The notes beneath the pieces are model-generated. The model was not told the origin of the DNA. It worked only from the letters and a program-made list of their open reading frames with translations, and searched no databases. This document shows positions 1 to 11,565 of a DNA stretch of 64,000 nt, in pieces. How positions within the stretch are numbered: the first letter of the stretch is position 1; each line of letters opens with the position of its first letter. A program made the translations under genes and the position numbers. This stretch comes from Zhengitettix transpicula (taxonomy: Eukaryota > Arthropoda > Insecta > Orthoptera > Tetrigidae). The DNA is taken from positions 105,919,738 to 105,983,737 of the forward strand of contig CM073593.1 in NCBI GenBank assembly GCA_037074705.1. Reading direction: 5' to 3'.

Positions 1-262
1 TGTCTCCGTGTTTGAACTAAGGTTCCCACAAGCCGAGGCCTTTATGTTCCAGGGGTCACAGACCTTGGGCATACGGTAAGGAGTTGTCCGCTATTCCCAT
101 TGGAACAGTCGGCCAGCTGCCTCCTAAACTGGTCAAGGCATTGCGAGGGGGAAAGCTGCGACCCCAAAGCAAACTCCTCTCCCGCCAGCCATCGTAAATT
201 CGTGGGACAAGTACCCAAAGCCCTACCAACCTGATGCAGGTTTCTCTAGGGTTTTCCCCTGC
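1..262 (+). mobile_element. Family A SINE-like copy A1, truncated at both ends
   Basis: It starts at the window edge inside the conserved block GAACTAAGGTTCCCACAAG and runs through the central blocks (GGCCAGCTGCCTCC, GATGCAGG) to about position 262. There the family's 3' half is missing and unrelated AT-rich DNA follows. At least 26 copies or fragments of this family occur in the window, in both orientations. Identity rests on direct comparison with the full-length copy at 10181-10719. Confidence 0.85.
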
Positions 263-1660
263 TTATACTCAAGTTTCCATGCATCATGCGTATATGGATG
301 GATTCACTGAAAATAATTTAGTAAATAATTCTAGAACAATAGTTTCGGTCCCGTGATGCTTTATTCCAGTCAGAAGGACAATTGGAGGGCTTCTGAGACA
401 CAGAATGCTTTCAATGATCTCCTCGTTTGTCCTATGCAGCACGAGCGAGAGAATCTGTTAACAACACATTGTTTACTATAAGTAAACATTTTAATTTCTT
501 ATTCTTTATTATTTGAGTGGGAAAATTAATGGTTAAGCCGCTCTCGTGGTTTCCCGAGTCTGGCCGATGTTTGACGAAGGTGACCGAAGATTTGTTACGT
601 AGTCTTAATTTTGTATTTTTTTATGTTTTACATTTTAATTTATAACATCAATAAAAAATGTCTTCATGTCCGTAATTTTAGAAATAATTTCGATGGATGA
701 AGACTATTTATTATACTGATTTATTTACAGTCGCATCAACTTCTCCGGGTTATTAGCGACTGATTAAGGGAACTTATTTATGCCTTTATCCCGAGGGGGG
801 GGGGGGGGGCGAGGGTGTCTGGTTTGACGAGTTTTCTCTCACGCAGACGGGATTGCGAGGCAGTCACTCTGACCCCTACACCACGGGAGGAGGTTCTATT
901 TACTAAACACTGTGATTCAGTAGCCAGTAAGGGTTTTATTATTCGTTGGAACAAATACTTGAACTAGTATACAGAATGCTTGAGGCGGTTCTGGTGCTTG
1001 GGTGGGCGGGGGGGGGGGGAAAGGTGGGGGTGGTTGTAGTGAGTAAAGGCTCGTTTTACATATCGCCATTAAAGAACGAACGACCAACCATTAAGAAGCT
1101 GCATCGTGTAGACTCCACATTATTAACGCCCAAATTGACGTGGCTCTCTGTTTCCTCATCCCCCGTTTTTTTTTTAAAAAAAAAATCCAGCTGGCCTCAT
1201 TGACGAAAGACACGCAAACAGCTTTTACGATCTGTGAACCAGTGGCCTGGAAGGTGGAGACTGATTATGGCAATACAACACCACGTAAACAGTTCAACAG
1301 TAAAAACCGGTTCGTTATTTTTAAATCGACATAGTTCAGCCATGTCTGAGGAACGTCTCCTCGAGACTCGGTAATAACCTATTATTTACTGCCAGACTTG
1401 ACGCCCGTGCTACGCCAAGGCCGTACATAAAGGAGGACGAACGTAAAAATATTATTTAATAGAGTTGAGTAAAGGAGACTACGAGCATATCTTAGAAGTT
1501 TTCATACAGTTCACACAGTTGTAAACAGTATTTTAACTAAAATTTAGAGAACTCTACTACACTCTTAAAATTTGTAATTTTCTATTATTACAATATATAA
1601 TTTTTCTTTATTTTCAGATATATTGTGGAGTCAAAAAAAGTTAATTTAAAATATGTTAAC
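263..1660. other. AT-rich stretch with no recognised gene or repeat
   Basis: No coding similarity is visible. It holds two long G runs (795-809, 15 bases; 1008-1019, 12 bases) and short A/T runs. Two open frames of 64 and 85 codons cross the G run and a T/A run and look like chance. Confidence 0.6.
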
Positions 1661-2470
1661 GTCTGGAGGAGTGCCAAATGTCTCGATGAACCGTCGTGTG
1701 TGGTCGGTTAAATCCTAGCAGGGTTATCATGATTAAACTCAGCGACATCCATAACCGCCAGATTTGACTCCAATCTCGATAGTTTTCGAGTTATTGTTAT
1801 GTAGCTTTTTAATTAAATACTAGCAGGTTGACCGGTGTCGTCATGATTAAACTCAGCGACATCCATAACCCCCGGATTCAATTCCAATCTCGATAGTTTT
1901 CAAGTTATTGTTATGAAACGTCGCTCCATCCAATCTCTAAAGGTTCTTCCCTTTCCATGACGAACGGGGTTGAAATTAAACACAAAACAATATCTGGAGA
2001 AACGCTTCCTATCTCATGGATCCAGAAAAATTACGTTCGACGAATAAATTTGTAACCCCTTGAGGAGTGTCAAATGTCTTGATTAACTGACGTGTGTTCG
2101 ATGAAATACTAGCAGGGTTGTTATGATTGAACTCAGCGACATCCATAACCCCCGGATTCGCCTCAAACCTCGATAATTTTCCATTTATTGTTATGTAGCG
2201 TCGCTGCACCCAATTCCTACACGTTCTCCCCTACCCATGACTAACGGGGTTGAAACTTTACACAAAAAAAATCTGGAGAAACGCTTTTTATCTCATGGAA
2301 CCAGAAAAATTACTTTTGACGAAAAAATTGGCAGTTTTGACATTAACCTTGGGGGTTAAACGGCAAACTTAATGTCATATTTAAACTTAGCGACATCCAT
2401 AACCCCGGATTCGACCCGAATCTCAGTTGTTTTAGCGGTATTTTTAAGTAACGGGCGCCAACCCCTAACC
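1660..2470. repeat. Family B tandem array (Helitron-like body repeats)
   Basis: The phrase CTCAGCGACATCCATAAC recurs near 1738, 1853, 2133 and 2390. It is followed each time by a block with CCAATCTCGAT, and in the longer units by a block with GGGGTTGAAA. The longer units are about 260-280 bp. The same phrase occurs near 22560 (reverse), 36790, 48740, 48950, 49205 and 51435. At 48.5 and 51.4 kb it lies next to a sequence resembling the reverse complement of a Helitron 3' end, so I infer that these are internal repeats of a non-autonomous Helitron-like family. Confidence 0.65.
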
Positions 2471-3190
2471 ACCCCTCCCACGCTGAAAGGGGTGGTTAAC
2501 TCAATATATTTTTTCCTAACTAAATTGTCTGTAAATTATTATATTAATACTTAAATATAAAGTAAGGTATAAAAAAAATAATTGTGAACTGAAGTTGACT
2601 TCACAAATAGCAGTGAAAGTCCGCGCTGCACTGCACATATAACAAACACCCCCATTTGTAAATCATCTTCTTGTGTCGCCACGTGACATGTAGGTAATTG
2701 GCAAACCTTTACGATTAAATGAATTTATTTTTATTTATCTAAATACAGGAAAAAAGATTAATTTGGTCGACTTTACAGAATCCATATCGTTTTATTAAGG
2801 GATGACTCCCGTTCCGCACCCGTTCGTAAATAATTCTCGCCCGCTTTCTTTTATCTTTTGAAAAATTGTGTCCCGAAAGTAACGGTGTAAAATATATATT
2901 TACTAGGAGAGAAAGTGTAAGGCTCTCCAAGAGTTTCCACCCCCCACCCCTACCCCCACACCCTCGTAAATCCTGATCATCGTCGCCCCAGTGGGCACAC
3001 AAATCCTCAGGGGTGGTCGCGCTCTCTCCATCCCCCTAGCGCCTCCGTGCATGGTCACACGTTACACACGATCTCTGGCAGAGAAACAAGAAGTGACTTT
3101 ATGAAGTTAGCGAGTAGGTTTGACTGTTTTTAATCCGTCGTTTTATGTTTACCAACACCGTCAGTCATCATCATCATAATCGTGGTTTAT
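2471..3190. other. Intervening AT-rich DNA, nothing recognised
   Basis: No repeat shared with the rest of the window and no convincing coding frame. A C-rich patch lies at 2938-2965. Confidence 0.5.
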
Positions 3191-3345
3191 TTGAAGTTAG
3201 ATGTCGAGGGCTTAGGTCAGGTAAATGGCGTAAATGTTCCAAAAACTTGCTCTAATGGGGGGCTGATTAAAGGAAATGTTTACCAAGAAGTTGGTGTCCT
3301 TTTCCGGGCCAAGTTGAATAAATACCCGGACAACGCCGGCCACTC
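3190..3345 (+). mobile_element. Helitron-like 3' terminal fragment
   Basis: It ends with a CCCGG-ACAACG-CCGGC hairpin at 3316-3333, then about a dozen bases ending in GATAG at 3345. This matches the layout of the complete Helitron end at 4119 (hairpin, then CAGCTAG), with the terminal CTAG mutated. The left boundary is uncertain. Confidence 0.45.
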
Positions 3346-3384
3346 AGATAGTATCAAATAAAATTTAATGGTAAATTATTATAA

Positions 3385-4119
3385 TCTATATAATAAAAAA
3401 GGATGTATATTTGTATGTATGTATGTATGTATTTACGTTGTTCTTTATACAAATTTTATCGCGTGGACAGAATTCAACAAAAATTGGTATACGTATTCTG
3501 CCAAATTCGAGAACCGGTACTGTGAGGGTGACAAACCCATAGCATACATGTGGAAAGAATTATAATTGAAATAAGTTACGAATCAGTGTTAAATTACTGC
3601 GCGAGACGATGACGTCATAAGTTTTCAAGACATTGACGCATCCTAAATGTAGTTCTGTATTTCGTAATGAAATAAAGCAGAAATATTTTTATTTAATATA
3701 AAGTATACATGTGGAAAGAATTATAATTAAAAACCGTGATCATTAAATATTAAATTACTGCGCGCCAAGAGACAATGACGTCACGCGAGAGAAAGACGTT
3801 ACTACGCAACGAACAAAGGAAATATCTTCTTTATTAGGAATTAAATAAAGCAGAAATATTTTCTTTAAATAAAAAGTATAATTTTATGCAGCAATACTCC
3901 ATCGAATGGTAATAAAGAAGAATACGAATTACTTTACCATCCTTGCGCCATATTAGTTGTGAGTAGCTAACAATTTCATCAATGTAATATTTCGTAATGT
4001 ATGAAGACTGAGTGACGATTATATCCTGAAATACTCGAGGAATATATTTAAGTAATCAATTAAATACTTTTTCGAGTTTATATAAATAAATACACGAGCA
4101 ACGCCGGGCACCCAGCTAG
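3385..4119 (+). mobile_element. Non-autonomous Helitron, about 735 bp
   Basis: The 5' end is TCTATATAATAAAAAAGG preceded by A. The 3' end is a small GC-rich hairpin (CAACGCCGGGCA) followed by CCCAGCTAG and then T. Helitrons are known to start with TC, end with CTRR after a hairpin and sit between A and T; all of this is visible here. The 5' part carries a (TGTA)n tract at 3412-3430. An internal block is duplicated: CATGTGGAAAGAATTATAA occurs at about 3547 and again at about 3708, each followed by an AAATTACTGCGCG block, a TGACGTCA palindrome and a TAAAGCAGAAATATTTT block. No Rep/helicase coding is present, so it must depend on enzymes supplied elsewhere. Confidence 0.8.
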
Positions 4120-5195
4120 TTATTTATAAAAATAAACCCTCACCACAGTTGATATGGTAACAACATATGTGTGTAATAAGGGACGGATGGATTTTATAAA
4201 ACATGGACGACGCAGTCTCGTTTCGACTCATTAGTCTGTATTTCATGTGTGTGTGTGTGTGTGTGTCTCCCCAATCCTCACTTGTGATTTCACATGCATT
4301 TTGTTTCGTATCGCCTTTGATCTTACTCGTTTGTCCCGCAACATGAAATCATTGGATTTGCTAACGAACTGCGTCTTACACGAAGAAAGAAGGAATTAAT
4401 CTAATTGTTATTCTCGTTACTGGTCCATTGTCTGACCAGCAAGTTCGTCAGAGGCTGGTGGAACTCTGAAAAACCCTTCAAGTAATTTAAAATTGTTCTC
4501 CACTGAATATTAAGGACATTATTCGTGCTTCATGACGGAGGAAGAGTTTGGAATTTAATAAACTGAGGGCTATTAATTAATTTAAAAATATAATATAGTC
4601 ACAATTAATGTTTTTAATTATAAATTATTAATTCGTTACATTACTTCGTTAATTAATAGTTCACGGAACACTTGGACACGTCGAGACATTGTAATGTCTT
4701 TGACCCAAGGCACTCTCAAGTGTTTGTGACGTCTCCCTCCATTGGACATCGTCACAGGTGACACTTTTGATTGGTTTCTCTGTGTCACTGCGACACCAAC
4801 AACGACAACCATTTGGACGTCCTCCACATTAAGATCCGTCCGCTTTAAATTTAATAATTACATTTTGTGTCAATGCTAACATGTTGGTGAAATAAACCTC
4901 TAGGTAATTTCTTTTACTTGATGACGATGTTGGTATTTTTATGCCATTTAGAAGGAAAAAAAATTGAACCCGCACAGATTTATCTTCGATGATCTTAATT
5001 TTTGTGTCCACGCTCGTTTCTCCATTAAGATGATTATGTAATGAGCTGATTGTAGGTCATCGTTGGAGGAAAGGTGCAAAAAAGTTCCGATTGTAGTATT
5101 GTCCTTTACTGGTATATCTGAAGAGAATAGGACATGTAGCAAGGCTGGATTTGAAATTTGTTGAATATGGTTAGGGTAAAACTATTTAGATTATT
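4120..5195. other. No gene seen; (GT)n at about 4247-4266
   Basis: Mixed-composition DNA with one GT microsatellite. Open frames of 60-64 codons on the minus strand show no recognisable motif. Confidence 0.5.
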
Positions 5196-5199
5196 CGGT

Positions 5200-5775
5200 T
5201 ATTTTTTGTTTTTTGGAGGAGATAGGTTGAGCAAGAAAAAGTGACAAGAGGCAAATAAAGGAAGAAAAACAGAAAGAAGGCGGCGGAATAAAGAGACGGT
5301 GTGAAAGATCGTCTAGAAGGTCAGAAAAAAGATGTGGAGATACAATCCAAAGGGGAAAAAAATAAAGAAAACACGATAAACAGAAAGGAGGCGGCAGGTT
5401 AAAGAGACGACAGGACAGATCGTCTAGAAGACAATAAAAAAGATGTACAGATACAATCCAAAGGGGAAAAAATAAATAAAACAAGATAAACAGAAAGAAT
5501 GTGGCAGGATAAAGAGACGACGTGAAATATCGTCTAGAAGATCAGAAAAAAATATGTAGAGATACAATCCAAAGAGGGGAAAAAACAAAGAAAACAAGAT
5601 AAACAGAAAGAAGGCAGCAGGATAAAGCGACGACATGAAAGATCGTCTAGAAGATCAGAAAAAACATGTAGAGATACAATCCGAAGGGGGACAAAATAAA
5701 GAAAACAAGATAAACAGAAAGAATGCGGCAGGATAAAGAGACGACGTTAAAGATCAGAAGAAATATGTAGAAACT
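5200..5775. repeat. Minisatellite of about 111 bp, roughly five units (family G)
   Basis: The phrase ATCGTCTAGAAG starts at about 5308, 5419, 5529 and 5642, giving a period of 110-113 bp. Each unit also holds GATACAATCC and an AACAGAAAG block. The period is near 37 codons, so the minus strand shows open frames with a recurring LLDDLSRRLF peptide; units of 110 and 113 bp break that frame. Single diverged units recur at about 45150-45300 and 47640-47830. Confidence 0.85.
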
Positions 5776-5879
5776 CCAACTTTTCTAACAGTACGGAAAA
5801 AACTCTGTTCGTCATCAGGGAGAGAACAACACTCAGTGTCCAATCACTTCACACTAAATTCGGCCTGGTCCTAGCGTGA

Positions 5880-5992
5880 CAGACAGTATGTAGAGTGTCC
5901 GCAGGTAGTAAGGGGCCCAGGACGCAACCCCGCGGTACGCCAGGCTCCATCAGCTTAGGCCCAGACACACTTCCATTGGCTCACGTTCTCAA
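5880..5992 (-). pseudogene. Decayed reverse-transcriptase fragment (non-LTR retrotransposon)
   Basis: Read on the minus strand, the stretch translates as LMEPGVPRGCVLGPLLP. It matches the conserved reverse-transcriptase core motif (G)VPQGSVLGPLLF of LINE-type elements. Only about 30 codons are recognisable before a stop, and the upstream catalytic region is absent. The adjoining minus-strand downstream side is the 111-bp minisatellite, so the two may once have belonged to one element. A short motif match can be chance, so confidence is moderate. Confidence 0.45.
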
Positions 5993-6156
5993 TTTCCTAT
6001 ATAATTTTAGAAGTAAGAATTTTGCTGATCATGTATAATGAAACAACGTGATAAACTTTGCCAAAGACTCTATAATAAATAAATAATTTAACGTCTGTTT
6101 TGAATTAATAAAACAATTGTTGACCTCACACAGTCCCTTCTTATTTTTTATTTATA

Positions 6157-6201
6157 TTACGACGACGTTTCGTTACCGTTTTGTCCCTTCTTTAGGTATT
6201 T
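6157..6201 (-). ncRNA. Hammerhead-like motif, degenerate (family D)
   Basis: Minus strand: CTAAAGA in place of CTGANGA, a loose hairpin, then GAAACGTCGTC. The altered catalytic box makes activity unlikely. Confidence 0.3.
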
Positions 6202-6390
6202 ACCTGGCCCCCCTTTTTTCCAAACGTATGTGCATTTAATAACATATTAATCGTTTACTTGTCCTAGTTTATTCTTTTAATTTGGTAATTTTTTTGTTTC
6301 TCGTTGTGTCCTTTACCTTGCCTTTGTTTGCTTTGTATCGTTATACTATAAATCTAATCGCTGGTAAATACCTCCTCCTCCGTAGAAAAA

Positions 6391-6436
6391 AATACCTGAA
6401 GATGATACTAAAAGATATCGAAACGTCGTCGTAATA
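6391..6436 (+). ncRNA. Hammerhead-like motif (family D)
   Basis: CTGAAGA, one spacer base, a stem GATA/TATC, then GAAACGTCGTC. C and G of GAAAC-GTC-GTC can form the two-base-pair stem III of compact hammerheads, with cleavage expected after the last C. TAC before the motif can pair with GTA after it as stem I. One base more than the canonical core lies between CTGANGA and stem II. Confidence 0.45.
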
Positions 6437-6619
6437 CAAATAAAAAAAATGAGAAAGGTCCGCATGGCGTCATTATTTGATTTAATTAAAAAATAAAGCT
6501 TATCAAGCTCAGTCACGTATGAAAATTATTCCTATTTTTCCGTACTCCTTATCCAACTATGTCATATAATTTATTATTTATATTTGCGGTTAAATAATTG
6601 AGTTAGTATTGATCACAAG

Positions 6620-7130
6620 GAAGCCTGCGAGAGGATTTTCTCGCAGGTGAACCATCCCAGAGAGCTCTGGCGGAGGCTAGCTTTGGGGATGCCTTCACGT
6701 CTCTCTGGGTTCTTTTGAACTAAGGTTCCCACAAGCCGAGGCCTGTTCTGAGAGGTGTATGTTCCTGGGGGTCACAGACCTTCGGCATACGGTAAGAGTT
6801 GTCCGCCATTCCTATTGGAATAGTCGGGCAGCTGCCTCCTAAATTGTTCAAGGCACGGCGAGGGGAAAGCTGCGACCCCAAAGCAAACCCCATCTGAAGG
6901 GCGTGGGACAAGTACCAAATGCCCGACCTACCTGATGCAGGTTTTTCTAGGGTTTTTCTTGCATCACTTTTAGGCGAATTGCCGGGTAGGTTCCTTAAAC
7001 CATAGCCTGGGGGCATTAGTTAACCCTTGGCTACCTTCCTCTACCCTTCCACATCCCCCCTTTCAAATCCCTTCCTATGCTATTAAAGGGGAGTTGCCAC
7101 TATGTGGATTACCCTCATGTAGACTGTCTA
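6620..7130 (+). mobile_element. Family A copy A2, near full length
   Basis: It begins with the head hairpin CCTGCGAGAG...CTCGCAGG, continues through every conserved block and ends near ATGTAGACTGTC, without a clear poly-A tail. The head type (followed by TGAACCATCCCAGAGAGC) is shared with A4. Confidence 0.9.
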
Positions 7131-7900
7131 ATTTATTAAATGTCTGTATAATAGGCGTAAAAATGTTATTATTCGAAAAATTAATTTAATGTTCCTTTTC
7201 GACTGTAAACTCACTAAACTCACGCTAAATCTGTTTCCGAACGAGTCGCGCAATTAGCAACAGAGGCAAGTGTCTCGTAATCTTGGTAATTACTCAGGTA
7301 CAAAGGCAAAGAAGGGACAGTTGGAGTATTACTTGATGAATGTCCTTAATCACTTCCTGGGGGGACTGTCTGCCTCGTTTCAACAACTTAAAAGGAAAGT
7401 TAGACAATTAAGAGGAACCTCGGTGAGGTTTAAAAGAGCTGTTATTTTAATGACTCCACAAAATGAATCGTTTAAGGTATAACGAGTCTGTGATACGGTC
7501 TGTAGAGAACCTCGAGGGGTGGCTCAGAGGTTAGCACGACCGCTGAGTATTCCCGGTCCTGTTTTCTCTCGTAATTCCTTAACTAAGATGCCTTTAATTG
7601 AAACGATTTCCTTTGTTCTTGATTACAAATTATATTACGTGAATACTTTCAAAAAAAGGGGGGGGTCAGTTCCCCCCTGTTTTCTGTATTAAAATTGTGT
7701 CATTTTGTCTGGATTGTCAATATTTTTAACTTTTATTTATCACAAATAATTTTAACTATTTTGTACCCCAATTATTTTTGAAACGCCATATTCATAGTTT
7801 TTGTCGAGAAAGACGACTCAGGTCTAACAGTAACAATTAATTGGAAGTGTAAAAAAAATACCCTTAAAAAAATTAATTCTAAAAACACCAAATATATGCT
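7131..7900. other. No gene; isolated tRNA-like A-box at about 7513-7535
   Basis: GGTGGCTCAGAGGTTAGCA at about 7515 resembles a tRNA D-arm/A-box, but no B-box (GGTTCGANTCC) follows, so no tRNA or SINE is called. The rest shows no shared repeat. Confidence 0.45.
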
Positions 7901-8440
7901 TCTTTTTGGGGTGTAAACAGGCTACATGAGGGTAATCCACATAGTGGCAACTCCCCTTTAATAGCATAGGAAAGGGATTTGAAAGGGGGGATGTGGAAGG
8001 GTAGAGGAAGGTAGCCAAGGGTTAACTAGGGGCCCCGGGGCTGTATTTTAAGGATCCTACCCGGAATTCGCCCAAAGAAATTCAAGACAAACCCTAGAAA
8101 AACCTGTATCAGGTAGGTCGGGCATTTGGTACTTGTCCCACGTCCTTTCCTGGATGGCGGGAGAGGGGTTAGCTGTGGGGTAGCAGCATTCCCTTCTCCG
8201 TGCCGTGGCCAGTTTAGGAGGCAGCTGGCCGACTATTCCAATGGGAATAGCGGACAAGTCTTACCGTATGCCCAAGGTCTGTGACCCCAGGAACATACAC
8301 CTCTCAGAACAGGCCTCGGCTTGTGGGAACCTTAGTTCAAAAACGGAGAGGAGGAGGCATCCACAAAGGTAGCCCCTTCGTGTCTCTCCTACAAGGTTCT
8401 GCCTGCGAGAGAATAGCCCCCGCAGGCCTCGTTCGATGTG
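7901..8440 (-). mobile_element. Family A copy A3, near full length, probable target-site duplication
   Basis: Minus-strand copy with tail type GTTTACACC. It runs to the head hairpin at 8402-8428. The flanks AAATATATGCT (7890-7900) and AAATGTATGCT (8441-8451) differ at one base and look like an 11-bp target-site duplication, as expected for retroposition. Confidence 0.9.
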
Positions 8441-8451
8441 AAATGTATGCT

Positions 8452-8795
8452 GAATTTTAAGTAATAACGATGAAAACACATCTGACGTGAATGCGAGACA
8501 TTATCATCTGTGGCCGGCGTGGACCGCAGAACAAACGCCCCCGTGAATTACCAGCGCGGGGGCGGTATATTGCGAGGATGCTTTGTCCTGGTCAGCAGGA
8601 CGTACAAAGAGGCCGGAACTCTGCGCGCCCTCTGTCTCCGTGCCCGGTGGCCGGTGGCCGAGGCTCGTTCATTACAGCAACTTTAACACTCACTCACAAC
8701 CAACTACAATATCCGTCGCTTCGAGCACAGAGTTTCCATGCGGTGCGTCAGGGCGTCGCTTCGCTTCAGTGACTGTGGCAGACAATTCCATTTTA
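8452..8795. other. GC-richer stretch, no gene recognised
   Basis: Open frames of 93 and 130 codons cross this region on the plus strand. They show no known motif, and the longer one runs into the tandem repeat that follows. Confidence 0.5.
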
Positions 8796-8796
8796 A

Positions 8797-9285
8797 TGGT
8801 TCAAAAAGTTTTAATTTCGGTCGGTCCAACCGTAGATATCGCTTTGACAGTGAACAACTATTCCCTGGAGAGGTTCTGCACCATTGTCAGCCACACAGAG
8901 ACTGAATTTAATTGTCGTTTGGACGGAAAAGAAAAAAATATCCTTTTGACTGAGGGAGTCGCATATATACTTTAAGTTTTAATTTTTAGTCGTTTCGACC
9001 ATAGACAGGTACAGGTATTCCTTGGTGAGTTTTGATACAACCAGCGGCCACACCGAGAATAAATTTAATTGACGTTTGGAGAACAACGAAAAATCATCCT
9101 TTTGACTGAGGGAGTCGTGTATATATACTCTAAGTTTTAATTTTTAGTCGTTAAGACCATAGACATCTACAACTATTTCCAGGAATGGGTTTCATAGCAC
9201 CATCAACCACAGCTAGAATAAATTTAAATGTCGTCTGGACGGCAACGAAGAAAGGTCCTTTTGACTGAGGGAGTCGTGTATATAC
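8797..9285 (+). repeat. Tandem repeat of about 157 bp, three units
   Basis: GACTGAGGGAGTCG recurs at 8948, 9104 and 9263 (spacing 156 and 159). Each unit also has AGTTTTAATTT and GAATAAATTTAA or a close variant. No coding role is visible. Confidence 0.85.
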
Positions 9286-10167
9286 TTTAACGGACTGAAT
9301 TGGCGTGAGGATAAACACTGGGTATAAAATTCACGACTGTCTTTTCTGCTTTCAGTAATTTGTATACGAGCAACTTCGGCGTTCGGCCGCCGGGTCATGG
9401 ACGACCCTGACCTGCAGGAGTTTTGTGGACACTTCCAGCGCGCCACCTGTGACGGGAGACCAGTAATTTAGGTAAATGTAATGTTATATATATTTTATAA
9501 AAATTTTCCCGTGGAAATAATAATGTCACGTTTGTTACGTAGGACGAACAAAACGAGCATTTAAAATTTCGCCCCGAAAAGGTTAATTTTTTTTTCTAAA
9601 TTTGAAACGAGCCTGTGTGGAAAAAAAACCCCTGTGAAAATGTCAACTCAAATAACCTCTGTTTGGATTGGAAAAAATAATTTAACACATTTCCGTGGTC
9701 TCAGGCCATCCAACTGTCACACTGTGGTTGCTTGTGCAGACTGGAAGAGTCTTAAAAAGTTAATTTTCATCTTTACGATGTTTTCAATTAAAGTCAGTTA
9801 CAACTAATCGAAACGTTTTTGGAGAATATATTCGTCAAGGGTTTTCCTTCGGGATATTGGTTACTGTACGAGAGTGTCTACCAAAGAACATACATAATCT
9901 GTCACGGACAAGTGCGATGACGTCAGAGTGCGAATAGAAACAAAATGGCTACATAATTCGAAATAAAAAAGAAGGAGGGGAAGCGGGGGCTAATTTTAAA
10001 CATGTAAAGACTTGTTAATCGTGAAACTTAATTAAATGAAAGCCTGAGTGAACCCAAGGCCAATAAATGGGTTTACGAAACGAGAAAGTAATTATCGATC
10101 CTATTAATAAGTGGACAAACTCTCAGTTATAACAACGGTGAACCTTAACATAACCTCTGCCGCGTGT
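9286..10167. other. No gene or shared repeat recognised
   Basis: AT-rich DNA with one TGACGTCA palindrome at about 9918. Nothing else is supportable. Confidence 0.5.
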
Positions 10168-10180
10168 ATCAAAACCTCCA

Positions 10181-10719
10181 AGGGAAGCCTGCGAGAGGAT
10201 TTCTCGCAGGTGAACCTTCCCAGAGAGCTCTGGCGGGGGCTACCTTTGGGGATGCCCTCACATCTCTCTGGTTTTTTTGAACGAAGGTTACCACATGCCG
10301 AGGCACCTTGGTCTGTTTTGAGAGGTGTATGTTCCGGGGTCGCAGACCTTGGGCATATGGCAAGAGTTGTCCGCTATTCTTATTGGAATAGTCGGCCAGC
10401 TGCCTCCTAAACAGGCCAAGGCATGGCGAGGGGTAAGCTGCGTCCCCACAGCAAACTCCTCTCCCGTCATCGGAAGGGCGTGGGACAAGTACCAAATGCC
10501 CGACCTACCCGATGCAGGTTTTTCTAGGGTTTTCCCTGCATTTCTATAGGCGAATGCCGGGTAGGATCCTTAAACCATAGCCCGGGGGCCCTAGTTAACC
10601 CTTGGCTACCTTCCACTACCCTTCCGCATCCCCCCTTTCAAATCCCTTCCTATGCTATTAAAGGGGAGTTGCCCATAGTGGATTACCCTCATGTAGCCTG
10701 TTGCCCTAAAAAAAAAAAA
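10181..10719 (+). mobile_element. Family A copy A4, full length with 13-bp target-site duplication
   Basis: Reference copy of the family. It is flanked by ATCAAAACCTCCA at 10168-10180 and 10720-10732, a perfect 13-bp duplication, and ends in CCTGTTGCCCTA plus a poly-A run. Duplicated target and A-tail are direct signs of LINE-mediated retroposition. The unit is about 540 bp: a head hairpin, a GC-rich body and a 3' block with CCCTTTCAAATCCCTTCCT. I find no Pol III A/B boxes and no tRNA, 7SL or 5S resemblance, so its parent RNA is unknown. Confidence 0.93.
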
Positions 10720-10732
10720 ATCAAAACCTCCA

Positions 10733-11021
10733 GCTCAGTCCCAAGACTTTCCGAGCAATTACCAAATTTGTTGAGGCGTCATAAAGCTCGTGATAGATGT
10801 TCCCTAATTTATAGGCTCGGCCGCCATAAAGCGAGCGCACTGCGGCCTAACTTCAGAAATGACCGCGTAAATCAACCCCCTCGGTCTGTTCCATGAAGCA
10901 GCGAGGAAGGGGGACGACACCGAGCCATAAACGTTATTGACCACTGAGGACGTGGGTTTGTAGTTCTACAAGGCAACATCAACAAAATGAAGCATAATAA
11001 AAAATAAAGACAAGTTGTTCG
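10733..11021. other. No feature recognised
   Basis: Short unique segment between two family A copies. Confidence 0.45.
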
Positions 11022-11371
11022 GTGTTCCCATTGGAACAGCCGGCCAGCTGACTCCTAAACTGGTCGAGGCACGGAGAAGGGAATGCTGCGTCCCCACACA
11101 GCAAACTCTTCTCCCGCCATCCAGTGAAGGGAGTGGGACAAGTACCCAATGCCCGACCTACCAGATGCAGTTATTTCTAAGGTTTTCCCTGCATCACTTT
11201 TAGGTTAATTGCCAGGTAGGATCCTTAAACTATATATCCGGGGGCCCCTAGTTAACCCTTGGCTACCTTCCTCTACCCTTCCGCATCCTCCCTTTCAAAT
11301 CCTTTCCTATCCAATTAAAGGGGAGTTGCCACCACGTGGATTACCCTCATGTAACCTGTTACCCTAAAAAA
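11022..11371 (+). mobile_element. Family A copy A5, 5'-truncated
   Basis: It starts at TTCCCATTGGAACAGCCGG and runs to CCTGTTACCCTAAAAAAA. The truncated 5' end with an intact tail is typical of incomplete reverse transcription. Confidence 0.9.
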
Positions 11372-11388
11372 AGTGACGATATTAAGAC

Positions 11389-11424
11389 CACACAACGTCA
11401 CCTTGTCCCTTTCTCCAGGTGCTG
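11389..11424 (-). ncRNA. Hammerhead-like motif, degenerate (family C)
   Basis: Minus strand: GCACCTGGAGAAAGGGACAA, then a block ending GACGTTGTGTGG. The GAAAC box is damaged. Confidence 0.25.
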
Positions 11425-11514
11425 AGAAGAGCCTGCAGCGACACAACTGCACTGGCTCAAAAGGATATTGAGTTTTGCCAACTGACGAGTGCAGTTGTGT
11501 CGCTCCAGGCTCTT

Positions 11515-11565
11515 CTCAGCAATGGAAGAAAGGAACAAGAGTCCCCCCAGAAAACGTTGTTGTGT
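11515..11565 (+). ncRNA. Hammerhead-like motif, degenerate (family C)
   Basis: A damaged CTGANGA box (TGGAAGA), then an AAGGAAC hairpin arm, then CAGAAAACGTTGTTGTG. One extra A sits in the GAAAC box. Confidence 0.25.

Larger units (their letters stand above)
6105..6485. mobile_element. Family D element with inverted ends
   Basis: The two ends face away from each other: the left arm (6105-6201) and the right arm (6370-6485) share, in inverted orientation, a GACGACGTTTCG core and the flanks TTATATTACGACGAC and GTCGTCGTAATA. Both outer ends resemble the AGGTCATCAATTG end seen in other family D copies. Each arm carries a hammerhead-like motif. Inverted or tandem terminal repeats of this kind are known for Penelope-like elements, but no coding region is present, so this assignment is inference. 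Confidence 0.55.

Noticed and set aside
2938..2965. Telomere-like C-rich repeat
   Set aside because: The CCCCACCCC-type patch is irregular and not a tandem telomeric unit.
7513..7550. tRNA-like sequence GGTGGCTCAGAGGTTAGCA
   Set aside because: Only a D-arm/A-box-like part is present. There is no anticodon stem, T-arm or acceptor pairing.
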